A program made the position numbers and the translations under genes. This document shows, piece by piece, positions 7,530-13,895 of a stretch of DNA of 21,229 nucleotides; the stretch's first letter is position 1, and each line of letters begins with the position of its first letter. The stretch is from Thermosulfurimonas sp. (GTDB lineage: Bacteria > Desulfobacterota > Thermodesulfobacteria > Thermodesulfobacteriales > Thermodesulfobacteriaceae), in the NCBI GenBank assembly GCA_015487645.1, contig WFPH01000065.1:1-21229 (forward strand), given 5' to 3'. The notes beneath the pieces were generated by a model that was given only the letters and a program-made list of their open reading frames with translations, made no database searches and was not told the DNA's origin.

Positions 7530-9553
7530 AAAGGATGGCCGGTCTTTTTGAAAGCGCTTCGGAGAGCCGCCTCAAGATCTTATACCAAGGGCGGGAGTTC
7601 TCCGGAGACCCTCAGAGTTTAGTGAAGGGCTACCAGGAGGCCCTGGTCCTCACCTATTCGGCCTCCATAAGAACGGCCCTGGAGTTCTTCCTAGACCTGG
7701 GATTCGAAAAGTTATGCTTCATAGTAGGCTTTCCAGAGTCGGCCCGTGGACTGGCCGCCTTCTTTGAACCGGAGGAAAACCGCCGGCTCTTTGAAGAGGT
7801 TTCGGCCAACGCCCAAATTCTCGAAAAACTCTCCCAAGGAGATTACCAGGTATTGGTGCCCTTTGAAGCCAGTCATGCCAAAATTTTTCTCCTCGAAGGC
7901 CCGTCCGGGCGCAGGCTTATCTGGGGAAGCGCCAACCTTACGGAAAAAGCCTTAAGCGGACGCCAGTGGGAGATCCTCGAAGTCCTGGACGAAGAAGAAA
8001 ATCCGGCCAAATTTGCCCTCTTCGAAAAGATCCTGAGACATCTTGAGAAAAACTCTCGCCCCTTATTTCCCAGAGATTTTCTCAAAAAGAAAAAGAATCT
8101 CCCCGAGGCCTTATTGGTCAAAGACAAGGAAACCCTGGAGTTCTTTGCCGACCGTATCGGGGAGGTGAAAACTCTCCTCGTGGAAGCTCACCTGAAAGAC
8201 TCGCTGGAAGAAGTTGAGAGAAAAATCAAGGAAAAGGAGGAAAGCGCGAAAGAGGAAAGAAAGCTCCTTGAGGTTTTTCGGGTGATAACCAAACGCACCG
8301 AGTCCGGAATCATCCTTATCTCCCCCAGAGAGGTTTACGCCAAGAAAGAGGCCCTCTTCCGGGTGCTCAAGCGGACCGCCCAGGAGACCAGGGAATTCGA
8401 GGACGACAGACCAGGGTTTGAGTGGCGAGAGGAAGGACTTTTCCGAAAGGACGAACCTCTCGGAAGGGAGCTTCCTCGCGAGAGACTTCGGAAAGCCTTC
8501 CTCGGCCTTCACGAGTTTTTGAACTCTTACTCCGAGCTTACCGGCGAGGAGCGGGCCAGCCGTATCGCTTTCGAAGCCGTCCTTTACGCCTTCATGTCGC
8601 CTTTTCTGTGGCTCGTTCGAAAAGAGGCTTCTCTCCTGGGAGAGGAGTATTTAGCGGAGGTGCCGATCTTCCTTTACATCGCGGGGGAAGCCCATTCCGG
8701 GAAGACTTTTCTTCTGCGCTCCATAAGTCGTCTTCTGGGAAACCACGGCCTTCACTACCACTACACCCCCAAGGCCAAGTTCCCGGCCGGAAAAATCAAC
8801 TCGCGCGGCATCTATCTCCTTCTTACCAACGGAAATCTCTTTCCCGTCCTGGTGGACGAGGTTAAACGGCAGTATTTCACCACCACCGCGGAAAGAGCCT
8901 ACGAAGGCGTGCAGTTCATCAAAGAGATGGCCAACACCTTCTCCGGGCCGCAGGCCTGTTTCCTGGCCACCGGTAACGAGAAGGACTTCTCCGCCCCTCC
9001 AGAGGTCATGCGCCGCATCTACTATCTTCCCCTCTCCATCCCCTTTCCCCGAAGGGTGAAACACGAATACCATCTTGAGGAAGACCTTTTCCGGGACTTC
9101 GTTTTTCGGTTTGAGCGAAGACTCCGGCAGAAAGAAATCTTTTTCCCCGAGGACTTCCTGAGGCCGGGCCGAGAAATCTTTCGGGAGTATTTCGAGGAGT
9201 TGAATCTTGAGCCGCCGGCGTGGTTTACGGAAGAAAGGCTCGGGGATCTTTACTATCGGGAACGGGCCCGCCGGGCCTGGCTTACCCTTTACCACGCCTA
9301 CCAGGAGCTGTTTGCCAGGACCATAAAAATCGACGGTCGGGAATACTTCGACGTTACCCGGGCCTTTCTGGAGCGTTTCCGTCCGGACAAGGACTCGCTG
9401 GTCAACTATCTGCCTCCGGGCGTGGTGGTGGAAACCAAAGGAGTGGTCCTTTTAGACGCCCAAAGGTTCAAGAGTTTTCTGGCTCCGGAGGACGAGAAGA
9501 AAGGCCTGCCCTGGTGGAAAAAGCTCACCAAAGGGCTTCTGGGCGGTTTTTAA
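7526..9553 (+). CDS. HKD (phospholipase D-type) nuclease fused to a P-loop ATPase
   Basis: The protein has 675 residues from ATG 7526, which overlaps the previous stop; ATG 7535 is an alternative start. Residues 15-160 form a PLD-like domain: a strand-rich start (ALVLTYSASIRT at 39-50), then H117-x-K119 with Glu124 in place of the usual Asp, then GSANLT at 134-139. Only one HKD motif is evident, so an active site would need dimerisation, as in Nuc/BfiI-type enzymes. A charged, probably coiled segment spans 220-250. The second half holds a P-loop ATPase: Walker A GEAHSGKT at 387-394, Walker B LFPVLVDEV with Asp444 and Glu445, sensor-like ATGN at 481-484, and an arginine pair 496-497. The arrangement resembles AAA+/SF3-type motors, but the subfamily is unclear. 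The nuclease-plus-motor design suggests DNA restriction or defence. Confidence 0.82.
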   Translation: MKRMAGLFESASESRLKILYQGREFSGDPQSLVKGYQEALVLTYSASIRTALEFFLDLGFEKLCFIVGFPESARGLAAFFEPEENRRLFEEVSANAQILEKLSQGDYQVLVPFEASHAKIFLLEGPSGRRLIWGSANLTEKALSGRQWEILEVLDEEENPAKFALFEKILRHLEKNSRPLFPRDFLKKKKNLPEALLVKDKETLEFFADRIGEVKTLLVEAHLKDSLEEVERKIKEKEESAKEERKLLEVFRVITKRTESGIILISPREVYAKKEALFRVLKRTAQETREFEDDRPGFEWREEGLFRKDEPLGRELPRERLRKAFLGLHEFLNSYSELTGEERASRIAFEAVLYAFMSPFLWLVRKEASLLGEEYLAEVPIFLYIAGEAHSGKTFLLRSISRLLGNHGLHYHYTPKAKFPAGKINSRGIYLLLTNGNLFPVLVDEVKRQYFTTTAERAYEGVQFIKEMANTFSGPQACFLATGNEKDFSAPPEVMRRIYYLPLSIPFPRRVKHEYHLEEDLFRDFVFRFERRLRQKEIFFPEDFLRPGREIFREYFEELNLEPPAWFTEERLGDLYYRERARRAWLTLYHAYQELFARTIKIDGREYFDVTRAFLERFRPDKDSLVNYLPPGVVVETKGVVLLDAQRFKSFLAPEDEKKGLPWWKKLTKGLLGGF

Positions 9554-9684
9554 GGGAACAAAAGCTATTCCAGGAAAACAGGTAGTAAGAGACCTAAAAT
9601 GCTACCTAAGATGCAGGTGGATTATAGGTAGCTTGTAAAAAGAGGAAAATACTCTTATCCTAAAAGAAGAAAATACGACCAAAT
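9554..9684. other. Non-coding AT-rich spacer after the nuclease-ATPase gene
   Basis: I see no supportable gene here. The stretch contains an 8-base perfect inverted repeat (GCTACCTA at 9601-9608 and TAGGTAGC at 9625-9632) with a 16-base loop and no following T-run. It could be an operator or a weak stem-loop. Confidence 0.4.
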
Positions 9685-9695
9685 AGGTGAGGGTT

Positions 9696-9806
9696 ATGCC
9701 ACGGGCCAGAGGGCAGGAGCGTCATAAGGTTTCGGTCCTCTTTCCGGTGGATCTTTTGAAAAAGGTCAGGATGGTGGCTTCCGTAAGAGGGAAGCCTTTT
9801 CCTTAA
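9696..9806 (+). pseudogene. Truncated ribbon-helix-helix (CopG-like) ORF
   Basis: A good ribosome site (AGGTGAGGG at 9685-9693) precedes ATG 9696 and a 36-residue frame. Its middle, KVSVLFPVDLLKKVRMVAS, reads like the beta strand and first helix of a ribbon-helix-helix DNA-binding protein or antitoxin. It stops at TAA 9804-9806, where the second helix should begin. The stop coincides with the point where the truncated AbrB frame on the other strand also ends, so both were probably cut by one deletion or rearrangement. The family call rests on a short pattern. Confidence 0.45.
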
Positions 9807-9851
9807 TCCCGCGGGTATTGTAATTTGTCCCTTAGAAGTAATCTTCGCCAA
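9792..9851 (-). pseudogene. Truncated AbrB/MazE-type antitoxin remnant
   Basis: Leftward from TTG 9851, twenty codons read as the classic N-terminus of an AbrB/SpoVT domain protein: Met-Ala-Lys-Ile-Thr-Ser-Lys-Gly-Gln-Ile-Thr-Ile-Pro, then Arg-Lys-Arg-Leu. Family resemblance ends at about 9792. The frame then reads through the opposite strand of the truncated ribbon-helix-helix ORF without sensible homology, so this is a remnant. Confidence 0.6.
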
Positions 9852-10072
9852 CGAGAGAGCGCTTTGCGGGTCTTTGTTGAACCTGGATAGCTAAATGGCG
9901 ATCAGGGTCCTCCTGGGTAAGGATGCCTTTCTCGCGGGCCTTGCGAGACTAGTGGTTTTAAAGAGGCTGAATTCCCGGGAAAGTCTTTGTCTTTCAAACT
10001 CGGGCTAGAGGGACTCCAAGTAACCTCAATCGTTTTCTCCGCGGCTTAGCGGTCTTTAAATGTTTAGTGGAT
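9852..10072. other. Degraded non-coding stretch with possible antitoxin-like debris
   Basis: There is no intact gene. On the minus strand, codons from 9948 leftward read Ser-Arg-Lys-Ala-Arg-Glu-Lys-Gly-Ile-Leu-Thr-Gln-Glu-Asp, like the C-terminal tail of some VapB-type antitoxins. The sequence just upstream continues plausibly only with a one-base frame change near 9950. This fits a decayed antitoxin gene but is weak evidence. Confidence 0.25.
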
Positions 10073-10100
10073 TGGAAAGTTGAGTCTCGGCTGATAGTAT
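10073..10100 (+). promoter_or_regulatory. Candidate promoter for the DUF4258-like/DUF2283 pair
   Basis: TTGGAA (10073-10078) and TAGTAT (10095-10100) are separated by 16 bases. A start about 7 bases downstream would fall on the GTG at 10107, which has no ribosome site, so the message could be leaderless. Confidence 0.3.
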
Positions 10101-10106
10101 TAGACC

Positions 10107-10352
10107 GTGAAGTCCAGATACAAATTCACCGAGTATTTCGAGAAGGAGGTTTTGAAGAAAAGGCCTTATCTCAGGAAAGAGTGGTGCATCAGGATCGTGG
10201 AAAACCCTATAAAGGCGGAACGTCAGGAAGACAATCGCTGGAGGTTTTGGGGAGTAGTGGAGGAATTTGGAAACAAGGTCTTCCGGGTCATCACCTTGGA
10301 AGACAAAGCAACCATACACAACGCCTTTCCCGACAGGAGGTTTAAACTATGA
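10107..10352 (+). CDS. DUF4258-like small protein, putative toxin of a toxin-antitoxin-like pair
   Basis: The frame encodes 81 residues from GTG 10107. A TAG just upstream (10101-10103) makes this the first possible start, and no ribosome site is visible. The sequence has a conserved-looking core: KKRPYLRKEWCIRIVENP at 17-34, WRFWGVV at 45-51, FRVITLEDKATIHNAF at 59-74, and a DRRFK end. This resembles small basic proteins (DUF4258 or related RelE-like folds) that are commonly encoded just before DUF2283 proteins. Toxicity is inferred from that pairing only. The stop overlaps the next start by four bases (ATGA, 10349-10352). Confidence 0.65.
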   Translation: MKSRYKFTEYFEKEVLKKRPYLRKEWCIRIVENPIKAERQEDNRWRFWGVVEEFGNKVFRVITLEDKATIHNAFPDRRFKL

Positions 10353-10573
10353 GGCTCAGATATTATCCCGAAACCGATTCCCTTTACATTGACCTTTCCG
10401 AAAAACCCGGCGTGGATGCGGTGGAGGTGGCCGAGGGCGTGATCCTGGACCTCGACGAGCACGGAAACGTGGTGGGCATAGACATAGACAACGCCAGCCG
10501 AAAGGTGGACCTCGCCAGGCTCCTAGTGGAAAGCTTCCCCTCGGAGCCGGAGGTCTTGAAAGAGGCGGCTTGA
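10349..10573 (+). CDS. DUF2283 family protein, putative antitoxin partner
   Basis: The frame encodes 74 residues. The N-terminus is a clear DUF2283 signature: RYYPETDSLYIDL at 4-16, then VAEGVILDLDEHGNVVGIDID at 27-47, predicted to be a compact beta sheet. The acidic character suits an antitoxin binding a basic partner. AGGAGG at 10335-10340, inside the end of the upstream gene, is a strong ribosome site, and the ATGA overlap implies coupling, with the strong site favouring this product. DUF2283 proteins next to DUF4258-like proteins are common in thermophiles and cyanobacteria; their activity as a toxin-antitoxin pair is inference. Confidence 0.8.
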   Translation: MRLRYYPETDSLYIDLSEKPGVDAVEVAEGVILDLDEHGNVVGIDIDNASRKVDLARLLVESFPSEPEVLKEAA

Positions 10574-10588
10574 GAGGAAACATTAAGA

Positions 10589-10729
10589 GTGAAGATCCCT
10601 GAGCCGCTCATCAAGTATTTTGAGCTTGAGGATCAACAGAGGCTTCTTTAGATCATCCCCGAGGAGCTCCGAGACATCTTCCTTACGAATCCCCCCAAAG
10701 ATGCCCCAGGCGAATTCTGGTGTTTGTAA
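10589..10729 (+). pseudogene. Short ORF interrupted by an in-frame amber codon
   Basis: A GTG at 10589, preceded by GAGAGG, opens 20 codons ending at TAG 10649-10651. The same frame continues for 25 more sense codons to TAA 10727-10729. Both halves are similarly charged and helix-like (EPLIKYFELEDQQRLL before the stop; IIPEELRDIF after it), as if one small protein of about 46 residues had acquired a nonsense mutation. I recognise no family. It follows the DUF2283 gene by 15 bases and may have been the third gene of that unit. Confidence 0.4.
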
Positions 10730-10752
10730 GTCCGCAAAAAATCGTCAATTTT

Positions 10753-10830
10753 TGGGGTGACCGGTGGGATTCGAACCCACGATCCCCGGGGCCACAGCCC
10801 GGTGCTCTGACCAACTGAGCTACGGTCACC
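10753..10830 (-). tRNA. tRNA-His (GTG anticodon)
   Basis: On the minus strand the cloverleaf folds fully. The acceptor GTGACCG/CGGTCAC has the extra 5' G (position -1) opposite discriminator C, a hallmark of tRNA-His. The D arm, the anticodon loop CTGTGGC (anticodon GTG) and the TTCGAAT T loop are all present. The 3' CCA is encoded (complement of 10753-10755). Confidence 0.96.
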
Positions 10831-10846
10831 ACCGAGGACGATTTTT

Positions 10847-10875
10847 AAAATAACCCTTGAATCCCATACTCGCAA
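10847..10875 (-). promoter_or_regulatory. Candidate promoter for tRNA-His
   Basis: Minus-strand TTGCGA (10875-10870), 17 bases, then TATTTT (10852-10847). The predicted start is about 10 bases before the mature tRNA 5' end. Confidence 0.45.
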
Positions 10876-10989
10876 CCCCAGAGCACCTAAAAAAGGTGAT
10901 ATCCGATCCCATCTCTGGTCTAGCCGCTAAAGGGGTTTTCGTTTATGCTTCAGGCAAAAAAGAACCTCTAAACCCCAAGGAGGTCCGGG

Positions 10990-12318
10990 ATGATACCACG
11001 CTATACCAGACCGGAAATGGCCAAACTCTGGAGCCCTGAGGAGAAACTTCGGGCCTGGTTGCTGGTGGAGGTGCTGGCCTGTGAGGCCTGGAGCAAGCTG
11101 GGACGTGTGCCCCAAAAAGCCCTCTCCGTAATCCAAGAAAAAACCCGCCGGTATCTTGAGGGGGGCTTCACGGCTGAGGATGTAGCCCGGGTGGAGGAAA
11201 TTGAAAAGGAAACCAGGCATGATGTCATCGCCTTTCTCACCTACATGGAAAGAATAATCGGTCCGGAAGGCCGGTATCTTCATCTCGGCATGACCTCCTC
11301 GGACATGCTGGATACCGCCATGGCCTGGCTCATGAAACGGGCCATGGAGATTATCATCGAGGATGTGAAGGCTGTGCTCGAGGTCCTGAAGCGCCGGGCC
11401 TTTGAACACAAGGACACGGTCATGATCGGCCGCACCCACGGGATTCACGCCGAACCCATCACATTCGGCCTCAAGCTGGCCCTTTGGTATGAAGAGATGC
11501 GGCGAAACCTCCGACGCCTTTCCGCGGCGCTTGAAAACATCTCTTACGGGAAGATCTCCGGAGCCGTGGGCACCTTCGCCCATATAGAGCCTGAAGTCGA
11601 AGCTTACGTATGTGAAAAGCTTGGTCTAAAACCGGCCCCAATCTCGAATCAGGTCATCCAACGGGATCGTTACGCCGAGTATATGGCGGTGCTGGCGGTG
11701 CTTGCCGGAACGGTAGAGAAGATCGCCACTGAGATCCGGCACCTGCAGCGCACGGAAGTCCTTGAGGCCGAAGAATATTTCGCTAAGGGCCAGAAGGGCT
11801 CCTCGGCCATGCCCCACAAGCGAAATCCCATCCTTTCGGAAAACCTCTGCGGGCTGGCTCGCCTCGTGAGAGGCTATCTTATCCCGGCGCTTGAGAACAT
11901 GGCGCTGTGGCATGAGCGGGACATCAGCCACTCCTCGGTGGAGCGGGTCATCGTGCCGGATGCCACCACCGCCGCGGACTTCATGCTGAAACGCCTCCAA
12001 GGTCTGCTCGATCGCCTGGTAGTCTATCCCGAACGCATGCGTCGTAACCTCGAGCTTCTCCGGGGACTCGTTTTCTCCCAGCCCCTGCTCCTGGCGCTCA
12101 CGGAAAAAGGGTTGCCTCGCCAGGAAGCCTATCGGCTGGTCCAGCGCAACGCCATGGAGGTCTGGCAGGATCCCACCAAGAACTTCCGGGATCAGGTGCT
12201 CTCGGATGAGGAGATCCTGAAACACCTCTCCCGCGATGAAATCGAGAGTCTTTTCGACCTCAAACGCTACCTCCGACACGTGAACACCATCTTCGATCGG
12301 GTCTTTGGGCATGCCTGA
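10990..12318 (+). CDS. purB: Adenylosuccinate lyase
   Basis: The protein has 442 residues and belongs to the fumarase/aspartase superfamily. The signature GSSAMPHKRNPILSE is at about 271-285, with catalytic-region elements GMTSSDMLDT near 99-108 and GRTHGIHAEP near 147-156. The enzyme removes fumarate from SAICAR and from adenylosuccinate, two steps of purine synthesis. AAGGAGGT (10978-10985) sits at good spacing before ATG 10990. The 3' end overlaps the nudix gene by 8 bases. A small hairpin (CACCT 10884-10888, AGGTG 10894-10898) lies in the leader; I see no purine riboswitch. Confidence 0.96.
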   Translation: MIPRYTRPEMAKLWSPEEKLRAWLLVEVLACEAWSKLGRVPQKALSVIQEKTRRYLEGGFTAEDVARVEEIEKETRHDVIAFLTYMERIIGPEGRYLHLGMTSSDMLDTAMAWLMKRAMEIIIEDVKAVLEVLKRRAFEHKDTVMIGRTHGIHAEPITFGLKLALWYEEMRRNLRRLSAALENISYGKISGAVGTFAHIEPEVEAYVCEKLGLKPAPISNQVIQRDRYAEYMAVLAVLAGTVEKIATEIRHLQRTEVLEAEEYFAKGQKGSSAMPHKRNPILSENLCGLARLVRGYLIPALENMALWHERDISHSSVERVIVPDATTAADFMLKRLQGLLDRLVVYPERMRRNLELLRGLVFSQPLLLALTEKGLPRQEAYRLVQRNAMEVWQDPTKNFRDQVLSDEEILKHLSRDEIESLFDLKRYLRHVNTIFDRVFGHA

Positions 12319-12706
12319 AAGGCCCCTTCTGGTGGTCGCTGGTCTGATACGGGATGAGGCCGGCCGGGTGCTTCTCACCCGTCGGCCTCCGGGCAAGGTT
12401 CGGGCCGGGCTCTGGGAGTTCCCGGGAGGCAAGGTCCATCCGGGTGAACTCCCTGAGGAGGCCCTCCGACGGGAGCTTCGTGAAGAACTGGGGCTTGAAA
12501 CCCGTGTGATCCGAGAGCTTGCCCGTATCCGGCACGCCTATCCCGATATCACCATTGAACTTTTGCTTTTTGAAGTGGAAGCCCTGGGCTCCCCCAAAGG
12601 ACTCGAAAAGCAGGAAATAGGGTGGTTTCCCCCCGAAACCCTCGAAAATACCTCTCTATGCCCCGCAGACAGAAATCTATGGAAACTTCTTCTTTCAAAA
12701 GCCTAA
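12311..12706 (+). CDS. MutT-type nudix hydrolase
   Basis: From ATG 12311 the protein has 131 residues, typical for MutT; a TTG at 12305 would add two more. The nudix box is complete at residues 39-61, from GGKVHPGE to RREL-REELGL, so divalent metal-dependent pyrophosphohydrolase activity is expected. The N-terminal pattern LTRRPPGKVRAGLWEFPGG resembles 8-oxo-dGTP diphosphatases that cleanse the nucleotide pool, and a TxxRP-type start is common to that group. The ATG overlaps the purB stop (12311-12318), so the genes are likely co-translated. The exact substrate remains inferred. Confidence 0.88.
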   Translation: MPERPLLVVAGLIRDEAGRVLLTRRPPGKVRAGLWEFPGGKVHPGELPEEALRRELREELGLETRVIRELARIRHAYPDITIELLLFEVEALGSPKGLEKQEIGWFPPETLENTSLCPADRNLWKLLLSKA

Positions 12707-12721
12707 CTTCCGTGCTATAAG
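12693..12721 (+). promoter_or_regulatory. Candidate promoter for the Yip1-family gene
   Basis: TTTCAA (12693-12698), 17 bases, TATAAG (12716-12721). The -10 element is a good match, and a start near 12728 gives a short leader before GAGGGGGG and ATG 12753. Confidence 0.4.
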
Positions 12722-12752
12722 AAATTCAAAATCTTTTATTGAGGGGGGCTTC

Positions 12753-13331
12753 ATGGATTTTATTGTTCGGGCCAAGAACATTATCCTGTCACCGGCCACG
12801 GAATGGGAAGTGATTAGTCGCGAGGAAGTTACGTTTGGCGAACTCTATTTCAACTATGCCCTGATCTTCATAACGGCTTCCGCTTTGGCTGAATTCCTAG
12901 GACAGGTTCTTTTCGGTTTTTCCATGGCTCATGTTCACATGAAGATGCCCGTGGGCCTAGCCCTGGGGAGGACCATCCTTCAGATAATCGCGGAACTGGT
13001 CAGCCTGGCGATTATGGCCTACATCGTAGATTACCTCGCCCAACGTTTCGACGGAGAGAGGAATATTCTGAGCTCCCATAAACTGGTGGTCTTTTCCGCC
13101 ACTCCTGGCTGGCTGGGAGGTCTTCTGAGCATCATCCCGCCGCTAGGCATTTTGGGGGCCCTCTTTGGCCTCTACGGAATATATCTTCTCTACTCCGGAG
13201 CCCCGGTGATAAAAAAGGTTCCCCAGGAAAAGGCCGGTCTTTTCACCTTGACCATAATAGTGGTGACCTTCGTGATATTCTTCCTGATAGGTTTTCTACT
13301 GGCCCCTTTCCACACCATGTCCATGAGATAA
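12753..13331 (+). CDS. Yip1-domain integral membrane protein
   Basis: The protein has 192 residues. It begins with a short amphipathic segment carrying SPATEWEVI (13-21), the typical Pro-x-x-x-Trp entry of bacterial Yip1-domain proteins. Membrane segments follow at about 31-58, 68-96, 110-128, 130-150 and 163-185, making five. The function of bacterial Yip1-domain proteins is largely unknown; the eukaryotic relatives act in vesicle trafficking. GAGGGGGG at 12741-12748 fixes the start. It appears to be a single-gene unit between the nudix gene and tRNA-Val. Confidence 0.8.
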   Translation: MDFIVRAKNIILSPATEWEVISREEVTFGELYFNYALIFITASALAEFLGQVLFGFSMAHVHMKMPVGLALGRTILQIIAELVSLAIMAYIVDYLAQRFDGERNILSSHKLVVFSATPGWLGGLLSIIPPLGILGALFGLYGIYLLYSGAPVIKKVPQEKAGLFTLTIIVVTFVIFFLIGFLLAPFHTMSMR

Positions 13332-13338
13332 AAGGGGC

Positions 13339-13366
13339 TTGCATCCCTTAAAAAGCGGGCTATATT
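13339..13366 (+). promoter_or_regulatory. Candidate promoter for tRNA-Val and possibly the rpsF operon
   Basis: TTGCAT (13339-13344), 16 bases, TATATT (13361-13366), starting about 5 bases before the tRNA. A GC-rich GCGGGC block lies just before the -10. The tRNA is followed by a T-run but no stem, so read-through into rpsF is possible. Confidence 0.5.
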
Positions 13367-13377
13367 TGTATCCCGGT

Positions 13378-13452
13378 GGGCGGTTAGCTCAGTGGTAGAG
13401 CGTCATCCTCACACGGTGGAAGTCGCTGGTTCGAATCCAGCACCGCCCACCA
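13378..13452 (+). tRNA. tRNA-Val (CAC anticodon)
   Basis: A complete cloverleaf: acceptor GGGCGGT/ACCGCCC, D arm GCTC-AGTGGTA-GAGC, anticodon loop CTCACAC (anticodon CAC, reading GUG), and T arm GCTGG-TTCGAAT-CCAGC. The encoded CCA is at 13450-13452. The anticodon stem (TCATC/GGTGG) has two G-U pairs. Confidence 0.95.
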
Positions 13453-13469
13453 AGTTTTTTTGTTTTAGA

Positions 13470-13515
13470 CTCCTTGCTCCCGGAAGATTCCGGGGGCCGA
13501 AAGACCAGGGGGAGG
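13470..13515 (+). promoter_or_regulatory. Structured rpsF leader, candidate S6:S18 autoregulatory element
   Basis: An upper hairpin pairs 13477-13484 with 13489-13496 around the loop AGAT. Directly 3' of it is CCG (13497-13499), then AAAGACCAG. A lower stem can pair CTCCTT (13470-13475) with GGGGAG (13509-13514), which includes the rpsF ribosome site. A hairpin with an adjacent unpaired CCG in the rpsF leader is the known design of the S6:S18-binding element that mimics 16S rRNA. The match is by hand folding. Confidence 0.45.
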
Positions 13516-13521
13516 TAAGAG

Positions 13522-13872
13522 ATGATTGAATATCGTCGTCCCAAACGCATTCGTAAGTATGAGACCCTTTTCATCATTCATCCCGACCGGGTAGAAGAAC
13601 GACAGGAAGTCCTAGACAAGCTCTCCCGGCTCATCCAGGAAAATGATGGCGGAGTACTCAAGGTGGACGAGTGGGGTATGCGCAAACTGGCCTATCCCAT
13701 CGAAAAGAAAAAACAGGGGTATTACATCCTGGTAGAGTTTTTCGGCAACGCTGAACTCCCTCCGAAGATTGAGTACCTTTTCCGGGTAGACGAGCGGGTG
13801 ATCCGTTTTATCGTGGTGAAGCTTGAAGACCGCTACCAGCCCGAAGAAGAGGCCGCGGCAGAGGCGGCTTAA
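13522..13872 (+). CDS. rpsF: 30S ribosomal protein S6
   Basis: The protein has 116 residues with the full S6 pattern: RKYETLFIIHPD at 11-22, WGMRKLAYPIEKKKQGYYILVEF near 51-73, and VDERVIRFIVVKLE near 90-103. A short acidic tail follows. S6 forms a heterodimer with S18 on the platform of the small subunit. GGGGGAGG at 13508-13515 precedes ATG 13522. It is the first gene of the conserved rpsF-rpsR-rplI cluster, and its leader can sequester this ribosome site. Confidence 0.97.
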   Translation: MIEYRRPKRIRKYETLFIIHPDRVEERQEVLDKLSRLIQENDGGVLKVDEWGMRKLAYPIEKKKQGYYILVEFFGNAELPPKIEYLFRVDERVIRFIVVKLEDRYQPEEEAAAEAA

Positions 13873-13895
13873 AATTTCAGGAGGAGGATATAACG

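Noticed and set aside
9601..9632. Inverted repeat as a terminator of the nuclease-ATPase gene
   Set aside because: The 8-base stem has a 16-base loop and no T-run after it, so it does not meet the pattern of an intrinsic terminator.
10753..10830. tRNA-His as attachment site of an integrated element covering 7023-10730
   Set aside because: The 3' end of the tRNA does face the island, but I found no repeat of the tRNA 3' end near 6950-7030 and no integrase or excisionase gene.
10857..11039. 60-codon plus-strand frame from TTG 10857 into purB
   Set aside because: It has no ribosome site, it overlaps the purB ribosome site and start, and it has no recognisable pattern.
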